Origin: Monocercomonoides exilis
Lineage: Eukaryota > Preaxostyla > Oxymonadida > Polymastigidae
DNA length: 64,000 nt
Assembly (NCBI GenBank): GCA_001643675.2
Contig: LSRY02000008.1
Coordinates: 879,501 to 943,500 of the forward strand
Reading direction: 5' to 3'
Part shown: positions 21,792 to 33,449 of the stretch, one piece after another
How the letters are laid out: every line of letters starts with the position of its first letter
Numbering within the stretch: position 1 is the first letter of the stretch
The notes under the pieces: generated by a model
Databases searched by the model: none
Told to the model about the DNA's origin: nothing
The model's input: the letters and a program-made list of their open reading frames with translations, nothing else
Position numbers and translations under genes: made by a program

Positions 21792-22229
21792 GAAAGAGAA
21801 AGAGAAAGACAAACAATTTATTTATTTCAATTTAATAGAAATGGAAATGGAAATAAACATTCAATGAAATATCAGGAGAGAAAGAAAAAGAAAAAAATGA
21901 AGAAATCAGATAATTTTGCCTGTTTGCAGTTTTTGTGTTGTTTTTATGTTTGCTGCTTGGACAAACGCATTCAAACCTCATTTCATCCATTCTCAAATGT
22001 TTATTGCTTGTTTTGTTAATTTTTGCATTTTTGGAAGAGAAAGTTGCATTGTTTTGTTTTTGAAGGATTGCAGCAATTATAAAAAAGATGAAACAAACGA
22101 TTTCGAACAGAACATTCCACAAACAAGAAGAAGCTGTTTGTTTTTGAATGAGAAGAAATTGTTTGCTGTTTGGGGTTGTTCAAATGAAGTGTTTTATTCT
22201 TGTTGCATTTTCTTGTTCATGAAATGATT
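21792..22229. other. 3' flank of KAR5-like copy A inside the inverted repeat
   Basis: Non-coding by composition. Over roughly 21830-22190 it appears identical to the inverse of 27610-27975. Confidence 0.6.
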
Positions 22230-22459
22230 GAGATGCAAAAAAACTGAAATGTTCAAAAAAAAAATTACTATTTTATTTATTTGATAAAAAAAGAAAAGAA
22301 AAATAGAATGCCAATAAATGCACAACTAACATCCCCTGAACGAAATCTTCTTTTCTTCTGTTTCAGAAAGAAAAGAAAAGAAAAGGTAATAAAAAATGAA
22401 TATTTTCTTTTAAATTGAATAAATGCAAAAAGGGTAATTCCTCCTCCTCTTTTTTCTTT
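22230..22459. other. left spacer edge, convergent gene ends
   Basis: A-rich region between the 3' ends of KAR5 copy A and the SEL1L-like gene. No gene seen, though the SEL1L frame stays open here if TAG is Gln. Confidence 0.4.
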
Positions 22460-25400
22460 CTATTCTTCTTTTTCTTTTTCTTTTTCTTTTTCTTTTTCTT
22501 TTTCTTTTTCTTTTTCTTTCTCTTTCTCCTCTCCATTCCCAAACAACAAACGCAGTTGTTGTTTTCTCCAATCAAGTTCTTCTTCTTCCTCCTCTTCCTC
22601 TCCTCTTCCTCCTCCTCTTCCTTCTGTATTCACATAACTTCCATCTTCACCACTGCTACTGCTGCTACTACTGCTTCTTCCATCGTTATTTCCTCCTTCT
22701 TCTCCTTCCTCTTTTTCTCCATCTTCAATATCTTCTCCTTCTTCTCCTCTCTCCTCTCCCATTCCCCTCCTCCTCCTCCCTCTCCCCTTCTTCCCATTCG
22801 CCCTGTTCTTCATCCCAAACACACACAGAACAAACCCCAATCCAAATGGAATGAAATAGTTCTCAGAAACACTCCGGACAAACGAAAGCGCCAAAAACGG
22901 CTCAAAAAAGACACGAACACGCTGCCTCGCTTCTTCACAGCTGCACTTCAGCACAAACACGAAGTACTTCGCATAATAATATGGCTTGTTTTCGGGTGTA
23001 TAACAGCCTGCCAGCTCGAGCAGCCTGAGAATTGCCTCTTTCTTCTTGTAGCGCACGACTTCCGGTGAACGAGGAGAATGAGAAGAAGAAGAGGAAGAAG
23101 AAGAGGAAGAAGAAACAGAAGGATGATTAGAACTCAACCGATGAGGAACGAGAACAGTCAGAAATTCGCCGAGCACCTCGCGTGTTGTGTTCTCGTTCAC
23201 CAATTCTTTCGACTCGTCTTCGATTTTCTCTGCCAATTTCCCTTCAAAATGCTCTCTTCTGATCACATCCTGCCCAAACACCACGTCGGCCTCTCCATCT
23301 GCCACCATCTCAACCAGCCGCAGCAGACTCAGGCTCCTCACAAGCTTCTCTGCTTTCTCTGCTTCCCCATTTTCCTTCATGACAATTGAGAAGACAGAAA
23401 GAAGGCGCATTCTTCTGCCCCTTCTGAACGGATTGAAATGGCAGAAGAATCGCTTAATCTTTGAAGTGAATGAATTTGAAGAAGAAGAAGATGAAGAAGA
23501 TGCAAATGATGAAGTGATTTTACCAGAATTATCAGCATCAACAGAACAAGCTCCCAAACCCAACTGAACTGCCTTCAATTCCTTCTGATCTTCTTCTTCT
23601 TCTTCTTCTTCTTCTTCTTCTCTTCTTCCTCCTCTTCTCCCTCCTTCTCTTCCACCATCTCCAAACACATCCCACACCATCCTCAGCACCTCGTCGTCGA
23701 TTCCCTCTGGCCAGCTCTTCCACGGCTGCAGTCCTTTCCCTATCTTCTCCCACAAACTCTTCGGCTTCTCAAACATTCTGTACACCTGCACCACTTCCTC
23801 CTCCAGCGGCCTCACTTCTCCAAAACTGAACTCTTCTGCCACATCTGCGTTGGAGTAGAACGGATGGTACGAAAAGGAACGGAGCTCTGGCGAATGGTGA
23901 AGATGCCGCTTTGAGTGGGGGCTGGGAAAGAGAATGTGCTTGGGAGAAGAAGAAGAGGAGGAGGAGAAGGAAGAAGAGGAAGAAGAGTGAGAAGAAGAAG
24001 AAGAAGAAGATGTTGTTGTTGAAGATGAAGATGAAGTTACATTTGTTTTTTCTGTAGTTGAATTCGTTTTCTTCACTTTGTTGCTATCTTCCCTTCTCCC
24101 TTCTTCCTCAGTGCTGTTTGTGGAAACTTGAACAAAAATCGATTTGACTTCGTCTCCAAACAGAAACTGTCTTTGCAGCTGTGTCTTCACATTGGGATGA
24201 GAAGAGCTTGCAATCTCATACAGCTGCAGCGCATCAGAAACATACGAATCAATCAAAATTTTCATTTTTCTCATCTTCTCTTCTTCTTCCCTTCTCTTTT
24301 TTGCTTCCATTCTCAACTCATTTATTGAATTATCCTTCAACTTCTTCTCTTCTTTCTCTTTCTCCATCTCTTTCTCCATCTCTTCCATCTCCTTCCTCAT
24401 CTCCCTTGCTTCTCTCCTCATCTCATCTGCCAACAATACCATCGCCACTCGATGTCCCTCACACGCCGCTTGCAGAAGCAGCTGCCCCGCAGACAACGAC
24501 CCCACACACGGAAACCCCAACGGTGAATCCAATGGGAAGAGAGAAGAAGAAGAAGAAGAAGAAGAAGATAGCGATGAAGAAGAAGTTGAAGAAGTTGAAG
24601 AGAAAGAGATAGAGTCTGAAGAATGAAATGGGCTTTCATTTTCGTTCTGATTTTTGTTTCCATTCAAATTTTGATGTTCACTTTGTTTCCCCTCAACTCC
24701 ATTCATTGTCATTTCCCTCTTCTCCTCTTTCTCCCTCAAATCTCTTTCTTCTCCTTCTCTTTCTCTTTCTCTTTCTCCTTCCCCTTCTCCTCCCCCTTCT
24801 GTTAGTAACATCTGCTTCAGCAGTTGTCTGTCTGTGTTGAGTCTGCTGTTGAGTGAAGACAGGCAAATGTCTCCAGCAAGTGCCATCGCATCAGCCATGC
24901 CAATGTCAGCGAGTGAGAGCAGAGAGAAGAACGAGGTCCATTCTTTGGCCTGTTGGAGGGTGTATTGCTTGTGGAGGATGGAAGAAGAGGAAGAAGAGAA
25001 AGAAGAAGAAGAAGAAGAAGAAGAAGAAGAAGAAGAAGAAGAAGAAGAAGAACTTGTAGAAGAAGAGTCATAAGAATCCCTCACTGAATCAGCCTCCCCC
25101 ATCTCTTTCTGATTTCTCTCTCTTTCAAATGCCTCAATATACTCCTTCTGTGCGAGGATGTGGTCAACAACCATCCCATCAGCCACAATGGATGATGCAG
25201 CATTAACCGATTCACACAGAAGAGCGTGATAAGCAGGCGACATCTTCAGCAGGCTCATCAGCTGTGCCATCGCCTGTGAATAAAGCACACTCGACTGAAG
25301 AGACTCAGAAAGAGTGCAGTATGGATGGCTCCTCAGTGCTTCCTGCACAGAAAAGGAGGAAGAAGAAGAGGAAGATAAGTTATTTCTTCCATTTTTATTG

Positions 25401-26909
25401 ATTCTGCCTTCTTCTTTTTCTTCTTCTTCTTTTCCTTCTCTCTTGCTTCCCCTTTGCCACACAGCTGCTCCTTCCTCTCTGAGCGACAGGCGCATCTGCT
25501 CCTCAAACAGCTGCTTCGTCACAAACACATTCGCCAGCCAGTATTTCGACCAGACAGAGCCAAAATAGTTGAATGCATTCTCTTCAATGTACTCACACGC
25601 CAGCTGAAGTGCGGCCTGCAGCAGCTCCACATCTGAAAGCTCTGTGTCTTCTGTGGTTGGGCCTTTGAAGTCTTCTTTGTTTTCTTCTTTGCTTTCTTCT
25701 TTCTCTTTCTTTTTCTCTTTCTCTTTACCTTTCTTCTCTTTGACATTATTTGTCTGTTCATTTGCTTGTCTCTGCTCCTTTGTCACATGCTGTGTAACAG
25801 AGTTGAAAGTGGTTGTTCTGTTTTCCTTTCCCTCTGCCGTGTCAAAAAGGCTGCTGTTCTCCTTCAACAAGGAGGGATAGCAGTATAAAAGCACTCCCAG
25901 CATAAAGTTCTTCTTCGCCGGAAAAAGCGTCTCTGTCTGCAGCATCGCAAACACTCGCTTCACAGCCGGCGGTGGCGCCTCGTCCAAAATGCTTCCGTCT
26001 TCCCACTTCGCAAAGAACACCGCTGCCCCGTCAGGCACCAGCCACCCGAAGCCTTCTCTCCACAGCTCTGCCAGCGCAATCATGTCCTGCTTCGGAAAGT
26101 CATCTTCTGTGCCCTCTTTCGCAAAGTGCGCGGTGGCTCGCCCGAAGTCGATGCGGTCGCTGCCGATGCCGTAGAGATGGTACATTCCGAAGAACCGGTT
26201 GCGTTTCATGCTGCCCAAATAGTCTTTCTCTTCGGTTGCTCGAGAGAATGAAGGTTCCACTCCAGCTGTCTGTATCGCAGTGAAAAATGCATCTGCACCG
26301 CTTTTCTTCTCACTGTCATAAAATTTGTAGTATGCTTGCTTGTTCTTTTTCAAAGCCGATCGAAATTTGGCAGACTTGTTCGCGATAAGTTGAAAATCAA
26401 TGCAACTGTCAACTTCCATGGATTGATCAGCATCACAAGGTGGAATAACTCCCAGCCAGGAATAAAATGATGTGTATGTTGGAACAAAGGCCATGTTCAA
26501 AAGTGTAGAACGCGCCAAGTTCCTCATATATAAAAATGAAAATAAAAGATCATGATCATTATTTCTAATCAAAAAGGGATTATGCAAAAGATGAGAGGCA
26601 AAAGAAAAAGAAGCTTCAGCGTTCATTGAAGAAGCAAATACATTAAATCCTAGTGCCTTTAATATATATAAAAAAAGATGATTTTTAAATAGTTAGAAAA
26701 TTTCATTCAATTTATGTTTTTTGAAAATATTGAAATTTTAACAAACATTCATGGGATTATAAGTATAATGCCTCTGTGAAAATGGTAGTATTCTATCATG
26801 TTCAATTCCATGCAAAAATGCCAATGCTCCAAATTGCTCAGAATATCCTTTATCCAACTTTTTATTTAGAACTTTCAAAACATTTAATTGATTGGAAATT
26901 GGGGTCAAC
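22460..26909 (-). CDS. SEL1L/HRD3-like Sel1-repeat ER protein
   Basis: Exon about 26747-26909 encodes EQFGALAFLHGIEHDR...; a 90-nt intron (26657-26746, GTTTGTT donor) joins it in phase to one very long exon, 26656-22460. The N-terminal third has Sel1-type helices (RNRFFGMYHLYGIGSDR, FGRATAHFAKEG, AKKNFMLGVLLYCY; later PLGFPCVGSLSAGQLLLQAA and ACEGHRVAMVLLADEM). Near the C-terminus a hydrophobic segment, FIPFGLGFVLCVFGM, is a probable membrane anchor, followed by a basic/acidic tail ending in (KE)n. This is the layout of HRD3/SEL1L, the partner of the HRD1 ubiquitin ligase in ER-associated degradation. About 1400 residues is longer than usual because of poly-Ser, poly-Glu and Arg-rich insertions made by (TCT)n/(GAA)n tracts. 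The first exon with signal peptide was not found; TAG at 22460-22462 may not be the real stop. Confidence 0.65.
22465..22540 (+). repeat. (TTTTTC)n microsatellite in coding sequence
   Basis: About twelve hexamers; on the minus strand they encode the Lys-Glu tail of the SEL1L-like protein. The same hexamer occurs at 10911-10951 in the Harbinger gene. Confidence 0.8.
24980..25055 (+). repeat. (GAA)n microsatellite in coding sequence
   Basis: About 20 near-pure triplets; a poly-Ser tract on the minus strand of the SEL1L-like gene. Confidence 0.8.
26657..26746 (-). other. intron in SEL1L-like gene
   Basis: Donor AAT|GTTTGTT, acceptor TTAAAG|GCA, 90 nt, phase 0. It links YTYNPMN to ALGFNVFASS, a continuous Sel1-type sequence. 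Confidence 0.55.
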
Positions 26910-27574
26910 TTTACGTCATTTTATAAATAAAAGCACAGAGGAGCAAATTGTATAATGATTTATATCACAAAATACAATTATTAAAATATTCTTAAAACAA
27001 AGCAAACGATGAAAGGAAAATGTCGAAATTGAAAATCAAATTTCGAGGATTTTCCAACTAAAAGTGTCTCCGATTCTATTTTTTGAAAAAAGAAAAAAAC
27101 AATAAAAGCGGAGAAAAACATGATTCAGAAAGATTATTATTATTTATTTTGATAAATAATGATCATGCTATAATGGTTGCAAGTTTATTCAAGTATGAAA
27201 ACAGTTTAATTGAAATGCATATTTTTGTTTATGAAAGGGCTTGAATCAAATGAAATTATTTGCAAAATAGATATATCATCATTGGATTGAAACTTTGTTT
27301 TTCAAAGAACTTTAATCAAGCGAATAATTTTTATTAGGGAATTTTAAAAATGTTCACGCAAAATTTGAAAATAGAGTCAAACAAGAATCATTCAACTTCA
27401 ATCATTATGTTTCAATCAAAATTTGCAAATAAATATTGTGACTTTAATGTTTATCTTCATTTCTAAGTCACAACGCATGTTCAGATCGTGAGCACATTTC
27501 TTTTCCACACAAAACAAAGAGTTTATTTTTCATGTTGAACCCTCTTTTTGTGATTTATTTATTATTTTTTGATT
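26910..27574. other. upstream region of SEL1L-like gene
   Basis: AT-rich. It may hold the missing first exon with signal peptide and the promoter, but I could not identify one. Confidence 0.4.
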
Positions 27575-30500
27575 AATCATTTCATGACAAGAAAATGCAA
27601 CAAGAATAAATCACTTCATTTGAACAACCCCAAACAGCAAACAATTTCTTCTCATTCAAAAACAAACAGCTTCTTCTTGTTTGTGGAATGTTCTGTTCGA
27701 AATCGTTTGTTTCATCTTTTTTATAATTGCTGCAATCCTTCAAAAACAAAACAATGCAACTTTCTCTTCCAAAAATGCAAAAATTAACAAAACAAGCAAT
27801 AAACATTTGAGAATGGATGAAATGAGGTTTGAATGCGTTTGTCCAAGCAGCAAACATAAAAACAACACAAAAACTGCAAACAGGCAAAATTATCTGATTT
27901 CTTCATTTTTTTCTTTTTCTTTCTCTCCTGATATTTCATTGAATGTTTATTTCCATTTCCATTTCTATTAAATTGAAATAAATAAATTGTTTGTCTTTCT
28001 CTTTCTCTTTCTCAAACAGAAGCAGCTCTCCTCGTGTTTCTCTCAAAAGCAAATGAATCCTCGTCGAATTGGCTGAAGTGAGAAGAAGAGCGAAGTGGAT
28101 AAAAATGCAGATAGGGATGAGGGGGAAGAGGAGGAGAAGGAGAAGGAGAAGAAGAAGAAGAAGATGATGATGATGATGATGTGTGTTCATCAAATGTTGT
28201 TCTCTTCTCTTTTGCTGATGGAAACCCAAATGAATCAAAACTCCTCCCAATCCACACACTCCCTTCTTTCTCCCCTTTCTTCCTTCTCTTTCCCCCACAC
28301 TGCCCATTTCCTCTTCGCTGCCCATCCTCTTCCTGCCTCTTCAGCCGGCTCACTTCATCTGCATAGAATCGGAACTGAATACAAACAAAAACAAATAAAA
28401 AAGAAAAAAGAAAGATGAAGATGAAGATGAAGACATTATTGAAGAAGATGAAATATATTCCAAGCATCACCAACCGCATTCGTCAGTTCTCTCGCTTTCT
28501 TCCAGTTCTCTTTCAGAAGGGTGTTGTTCAGCGCCTCGTAGTCTTTGTATGTCCACACCGCATGCCCCACAGCACACACACACAAACAAACAAACAGCAT
28601 GTGCCAGCTGCCTGCAAACCGCCTCATCTCCTCTGCCGCTGCCCCGCTCCTGCCAACAACCCACAAAATCCCTCGCTCCCCCACAAAAAACACCACCCAC
28701 ACTCCATTCCATATTTCGTCATTGTTTAAGATGAATCACAAAAGAGAAGAAGAACGAAATCGAATGAGAAGAAGAAGAACAGAAAAATACAATAAAAATG
28801 AACATGAATGGAAAGCAGTCTCTTCCTCTCTCTTTCTCTCTCTTTCTCTCTCTTTCCTCTCATTTCTTCACAGGCAAACAATAAAATATCCATATTCGTG
28901 CCTCTTTTGTGTGCGGAAGCGACGTCACCAGCTGGAAGAACAGCAGACAAGCCACATAAAACGCAATGCTGTGCAGCCCACTCAAGTCAGCTGCGAATGC
29001 ACAAATCATCAAAACATACAAAAATAAAATAAATAAAATATTTTTGAATTTTCTTTTCTTTTCCTTTTGCCTCAAACCAAAAATCGATGACTGCCCACTC
29101 AGAATCCGCTGCATCCACACCCGCACTGACGAAAACTCTGTCCGAAGATATTCATTCTGCTGCCTCAGCCTCTCCGTCACCATCTTCCCATGTTCCATTC
29201 CCCCCACAAAAACAAAAACAAAAAGAAATGAAAAAGAAAAAGAAAAAGAGAAAAAGAGAAATAAAATGACAAAGAAAACAAAGCATTTTCACTCTTTATG
29301 TTTTTTTTCTCTCTCTCCCACAAAAAAAGAAATAGAAGAAAAATAATAGCATTCCCACCCTCACCATCCTCACCATCCTCACCACCCTCACCACCCACAC
29401 CGTTGTGTCGCTCCGGATGTCCACCAGCTGCCTCACCGTCTCCTCAAACGCCTTCCCCTGCACAGCCATCACCCCCTCCATCTCTGCCACCGCCCGCCTC
29501 TGCTGCTCCAAGATCTGCTCCGAGTGCTCCACCGACTCCTCCATCTGCCTCTGCAGGCTCCTGTGCTGGTGCGCTATGCTGTCAAACGACTGTCAAAAAA
29601 TAAATAAAAGAGGAATAAAAAAGGATAATAAAATGAATTTGATGAGCTCTCCCAAACCATCTCCATCTCTGCCCGCATCCTCTTCTGCTCCTCCCGCGTC
29701 TCTGCCTGCACCCCTTTCATCCCCTCCTGCTCCCTCCCTATCCGCCCCAGCGCCTCCTCCGCCTCCCGCTGCATCTGCCCCACTGCCCCTATCCCCGCCC
29801 CAATCGCTGCTGCTGCTGCCTCCATCTTCGCCTGCCCCGCCGCCGCCGCCTTCATCCACTCCGCAACCTCCCCCGCCGACTCCGCCACCCCCGACAGCTG
29901 CTCCTTCATCCCCGCCGCCCACCTCCTCTGCTCCTCACACACCTCCCTCTGCACCGCCCCCAGCTCCTTCGTCTCCCTCACCGACTCACTTATCTTCTCC
30001 TTAATCCCCTCTTTCACAATGAAAATTGAAAAAAACAAAAAAAAGAGAGAGAGAGATAAATTTCATTGATTTCACTTTCTTCAATCAAATACAGCTGTGA
30101 ACCAAACCAGTCGCATCCCCAATCTCCCCAAACCCCTTCTGGATCAGCTCCCTCTGCTTCTGGTGCTCCTCCTCAATCCCCTTCATCTCCGCCTTCATCC
30201 CTTCCTGCTGCACAGCAAGCTGCGCCTGCATCTCCACCGACTCCTTCGTCGCTTCAAAAACCGACTGCGACGTCTCCACAAGGCTGTACAGCTGCTCCAG
30301 CGTCTCCTCGCTCCCCGCCACCACCCGATCCACCAGCATGCTTATCCGCTGCATCACCGTCTCGTTTTTGAACGAATAGCAAACACTGTCTGCCTCCAAC
30401 ACACAATGAACCACAAGTCACAAAGTCAAATAAAACAAAACAATTACAGCACAGAACACAAAGATGACCCAAACCTATCGTCAGCGATTTGTCTCGGATC

Positions 30501-31340
30501 GACGACTTCTCTTCGTCATTCAGCTTCTTCATGCACACCGAAATGTCCCAGCTGTCTGCGCACCGGTACGGCTTCAGCCCTGCAAATCACGACCCCACCA
30601 ACAATCGCCCAATCATTCCCACCCCAAATCCCAAAAACCCCCAAGAAATGGAAAAAAGAAAAGCCAAACCCATCTCGTCCCCATAGCAGTTCAGCAGCTT
30701 GATGGTCAGCCGAAGCTTCTCCTGCAGCGTCATCTTCCCGCAGTCATACCCCGAAAACGCCCTCTCCAGGCACTCCCGCCCCTTGTCCTGCTGCACCGTC
30801 ACGTTGTACCACTCTTCCCACCCAACCCAAAAAAATCACACAAATCACACAAAACATCAAAAGTCATTTCATCGCCACTTCGCGGCAAGACGCCAACCAA
30901 AACGCACACATACGAGGCAGCTCCCCATCGCGCAGTTGCAGGTAGTTCCGCTGCCCCTGCCCCTGCCCACGCTCCGCAGCCCTCAGCGCCCCCAGCAAAG
31001 CGAAAAACAAGCAAATCATTCTCGGCATTATTTTATTATGGAGCACATTCATCAAGTGAACAACAAGTTTATCTTCTTTTTCCATCATAGAATGAATTGT
31101 TTTTATCGGTACAGTGGTTCATCGTGAAATCAATATTTTGTGCAACGTGAAATCTTTCATGGCTGTGATGAAAACCAAAAATAATTAAAAAAAGAAAAAC
31201 TTCATCAACCTCAATGAAAGATAATATTCTTGAACAATGATTTCATTAACTTGATAGTTATGAACATGAATCATGAATTAACAGACTCAATAAGAAGATT
31301 GAAAAACTTGAAATGATTTTTGATTTTTTTATTAAAAGTT
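27575..31340 (-). repeat. inverted repeat arm B
   Basis: Inverse of arm A (18639-22229 plus 13245-13419), uninterrupted. The spacer between the arms is about 22230-27574. Confidence 0.95.
28012..31028 (-). CDS. KAR5/GEX1/Brambleberry-family nuclear fusion protein, copy B
   Basis: Same ten-exon layout as the plus-strand copy, read from ATG at 31028 to TGA at 28012-28014. The exon translations I compared are identical to copy A. The exon base changes I found are all silent: CCG-AGG to AGA, CTG to TTG in the signal peptide; AAC to AAT and CGG to CGA in the third exon; four Ala codon changes and AGG to CGG in the fifth. Introns differ more, including length changes (introns 2 and 6). This indicates two functional genes under selection, or recent conversion. 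Copy B sits in the arm without a transposon, and its 5' flank beyond 31160 is therefore the ancestral arrangement. Confidence 0.85.
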
Positions 31341-31500
31341 TGAAAATTTCTTCAAAAAAATACACCAAAAATTATTCTAATTCGGAAAAAAATTATTCAA
31401 TTAAGTTATTTTTTAATTCTATCAAGATAATAAATAATTCAAATTCGAAATGATACATATATTGCATTTAACAGCTAACATCGCACAAAATACATTTCAT
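31341..31500. other. AT-rich spacer beyond inverted repeat arm B
   Basis: No gene or repeat recognised. Confidence 0.35.
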
Positions 31501-31504
31501 CATT

Positions 31505-31803
31505 GTTTTCTCAATAACTGCTTAAAAGAGAAAATCTGAATATTTTCCTCTAAATATTCACTTACAAAACTGACTCATTTGGCATAACATACTTTCATTT
31601 TCGTGCAGACTGAATATTCAAAAAATAATTTTAGAAGTCTTGGAGAAACTCAAAATCTTATTTCTCCGAGATTGCAAACATTAATATTTTCTGAGCACAA
31701 ATGAGGCTATTTTAAAAGTCTTATTAGCCAAAAAGTTGGAATTGTAAAGATACATTAAAATGAATATTTAGAGATTTTCTCTTTGAGTGGTTATTGAGAA
31801 AAC
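31505..31803. repeat. inverted-repeat element with ~45-bp arms
   Basis: GTTTTCTCAATAACTGCTTA...GAGAAAATC...AAATATTCA at 31505-31560 recurs inverted at 31760-31803 with a few mismatches; the interior is non-coding. Confidence 0.55.
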
Positions 31804-31849
31804 GATCTTGTCCGGTATTATGTATTATGTCCTATATTTTATGCAATAT

Positions 31850-32095
31850 GTCAAAATTTTTTTGAAAAGTTCATTTTGTTTAATTTTCAAATAAAACAAA
31901 TATTTCAAATTTCAATCAAATTTCTGTTCCCACTCACGAAACTTTTCTCGAATGGAAACAATAACATTGTCATTATTTTGTTTTCATAACATCGAAATTA
32001 GGTGAGTGGAAACATAAATTTGATTGAAATTAGAAATTTTTGTTTTATTTGCAAACAAAACAAAAGGAACTTTTCATAAAAATTTAGACATGTGG
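31850..32095. repeat. hairpin element with ~80-bp arms
   Basis: 31855-31935 (AAAAGTTC...TTTGTTT...CAAATTTCAATCAAATTT...CCCACTCAC) matches 31998-32090 in inverse orientation, with gaps. No coding content. Confidence 0.55.
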
Positions 32096-32099
32096 ATTA

Positions 32100-32550
32100 A
32101 AATTTTAAATCAATTTGTGAGAAAGATACTAACACATGTGTGATTTTTTTTGATATCATAAAAAAAGATCAAAAATTGAAAAAATAAATCTATAGTGGTA
32201 TTTATTGATCAAAGAGTTAATTTGTTTTTTTGCAAGTATTTAGCTTTTATTTCTGTCACATATATTTGTAAAATTTATAAGAACAAAAAAACATACCTTT
32301 TTTTCATTAAAAAGAGTTTTTTGATCAAGTTTCAAAAAAAAAAAGAAAAATCAATCTTTAAAAGGAAAATAGATATTTCTAAACTGAAAAAACAAAACAT
32401 TGAAAAGAAAAAATTTAAAATAAGAACGAAAAAACGATAAGAAAACAAAATTATTGAAACCAATTTACAAATAATAGTTATTTCTCTTTTTTCTTTTCGT
32501 CTTTGAACAGCTAACAAATTTCCTTTCCTTTAATTCGGTTCAATTGCTTC
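32100..32550. other. AT-rich intergenic DNA
   Basis: Only Lys/Ile/Phe-rich spurious frames; nothing supported. Confidence 0.45.
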
Positions 32551-32589
32551 ATCAACCGTTCAACGAAATCGTGGATAATAAGAAAAGCT

Positions 32590-33243
32590 GAGTTCAATAG
32601 CTTGCTCCCCCTCATCGACCAGAATAAAGTCGTTGCAAATGGTGGAAGTTATGTCGATGCTGATACTTGTGGCAGACCCCAACAGACCCCATGCGCATCC
32701 ATCGAGTTTGCCCTCAACGGCTTCATTCCCTCCTCCAAGACGCCTCTCTCACCCTCCTTTCCTCAACATTTGTTCCAACTCAACCTCTCACTTTCAGCGC
32801 AGTTGACACCATAATCACTGGAAATGATAAACTTTTTCTTATTTCTTTATTATTCCTTCCATTTTCCAATTTTCGCCATTTTCCATGTCATAGAAAAATA
32901 CATGAGACTTCATCGCTTCTTCAACTGAAGAACATATCACTTAATTTTACCAAAATACTTAACGTCAGCTCAAATATAAATATTTCTTCGATATTTCCTC
33001 TTCTATTTTCTCCTTTTCATCAAATGCAAATTCCACTTGTTTCCTAAGGAATCACTATTTTTTCTCTTCAACATGCATTTCTTCAAGCATATCAACAAGC
33101 TCTTCAAAAATATCTGTTTCTTTTGTTTCACTGATTCCAACTTGCCTGTTGGCTTTCGAAGCTCTCATCTCATAGAATTATCCTTCAAATATGCCTTTTC
33201 TTCAAAATTGCTTTCTTTCTCTGTTTCATCTTCAATTGCTCAC
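32590..33243 (+). CDS. Pmp-like beta-helix surface protein, N-terminal part
   Basis: Starts around 32590-32640. NGGSYVDADTCGRPQQTPCA-SIEFAL is the family's N-terminal signature (a CG-x-PC-SI motif). After a one-base shift near 32735 it continues as LLQDASLTLLSSTFVPTQPL and TFSAVDTIITGND, again the expected order. Further on are SSLLQLKNISLNFTKI and SPFHQMQIPLVS, followed by an in-frame TAA (about 33047) reading as Gln and then GITIFSLQHAF. A last piece near 33125-33243 (FKYAFSSKLLSFSVSSS) ends at TGA. No Gly-rich rungs or membrane helix follow, and the next gene is on the opposite strand, so this copy is truncated. Probably secreted or a pseudogene. Confidence 0.62.
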
Positions 33244-33449
33244 TGAAGGTGCATGTTATAATGCGATCTCTCGAAGATCATCCATATAATCATTAATTCC
33301 AAATATTGTCTTCTGCCTTGATCTTTCTGTTTTCTGAGAATTCTTTCAACTTCCAAATGAAAAATGTCAGATTCGATCTTTAAAGATTGTGCACCCAATG
33401 ATCGGCTATTCTTGGTTTGATATTGAATCACTTCCATTGACATATAATT

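Larger units (their letters stand above)
18639..22229 (+). repeat. inverted repeat arm A (inner part)
   Basis: Near-identical inverse of about 27575-31160. It includes a full KAR5-like gene and its 3' flank. The inner ~1.5 kb shows no differences that I noticed, while exons 1-5 and the introns towards the outer side show scattered substitutions. Confidence 0.95.

Noticed and set aside
22415-23068. Plus-strand open frame rich in Phe and Ser
   Set aside because: Shadow of the minus-strand SEL1L-like gene; made by pyrimidine microsatellites.
24980-25055. CRISPR-like or satellite array
   Set aside because: A pure trinucleotide tract inside a coding exon, without spacers.
29405-30004. Pro/Ser-rich plus-strand frame of 199 codons (and its mirror at 19797-20396)
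   Set aside because: Antisense to KAR5 coiled-coil exons; contains intron sequence and no domain.
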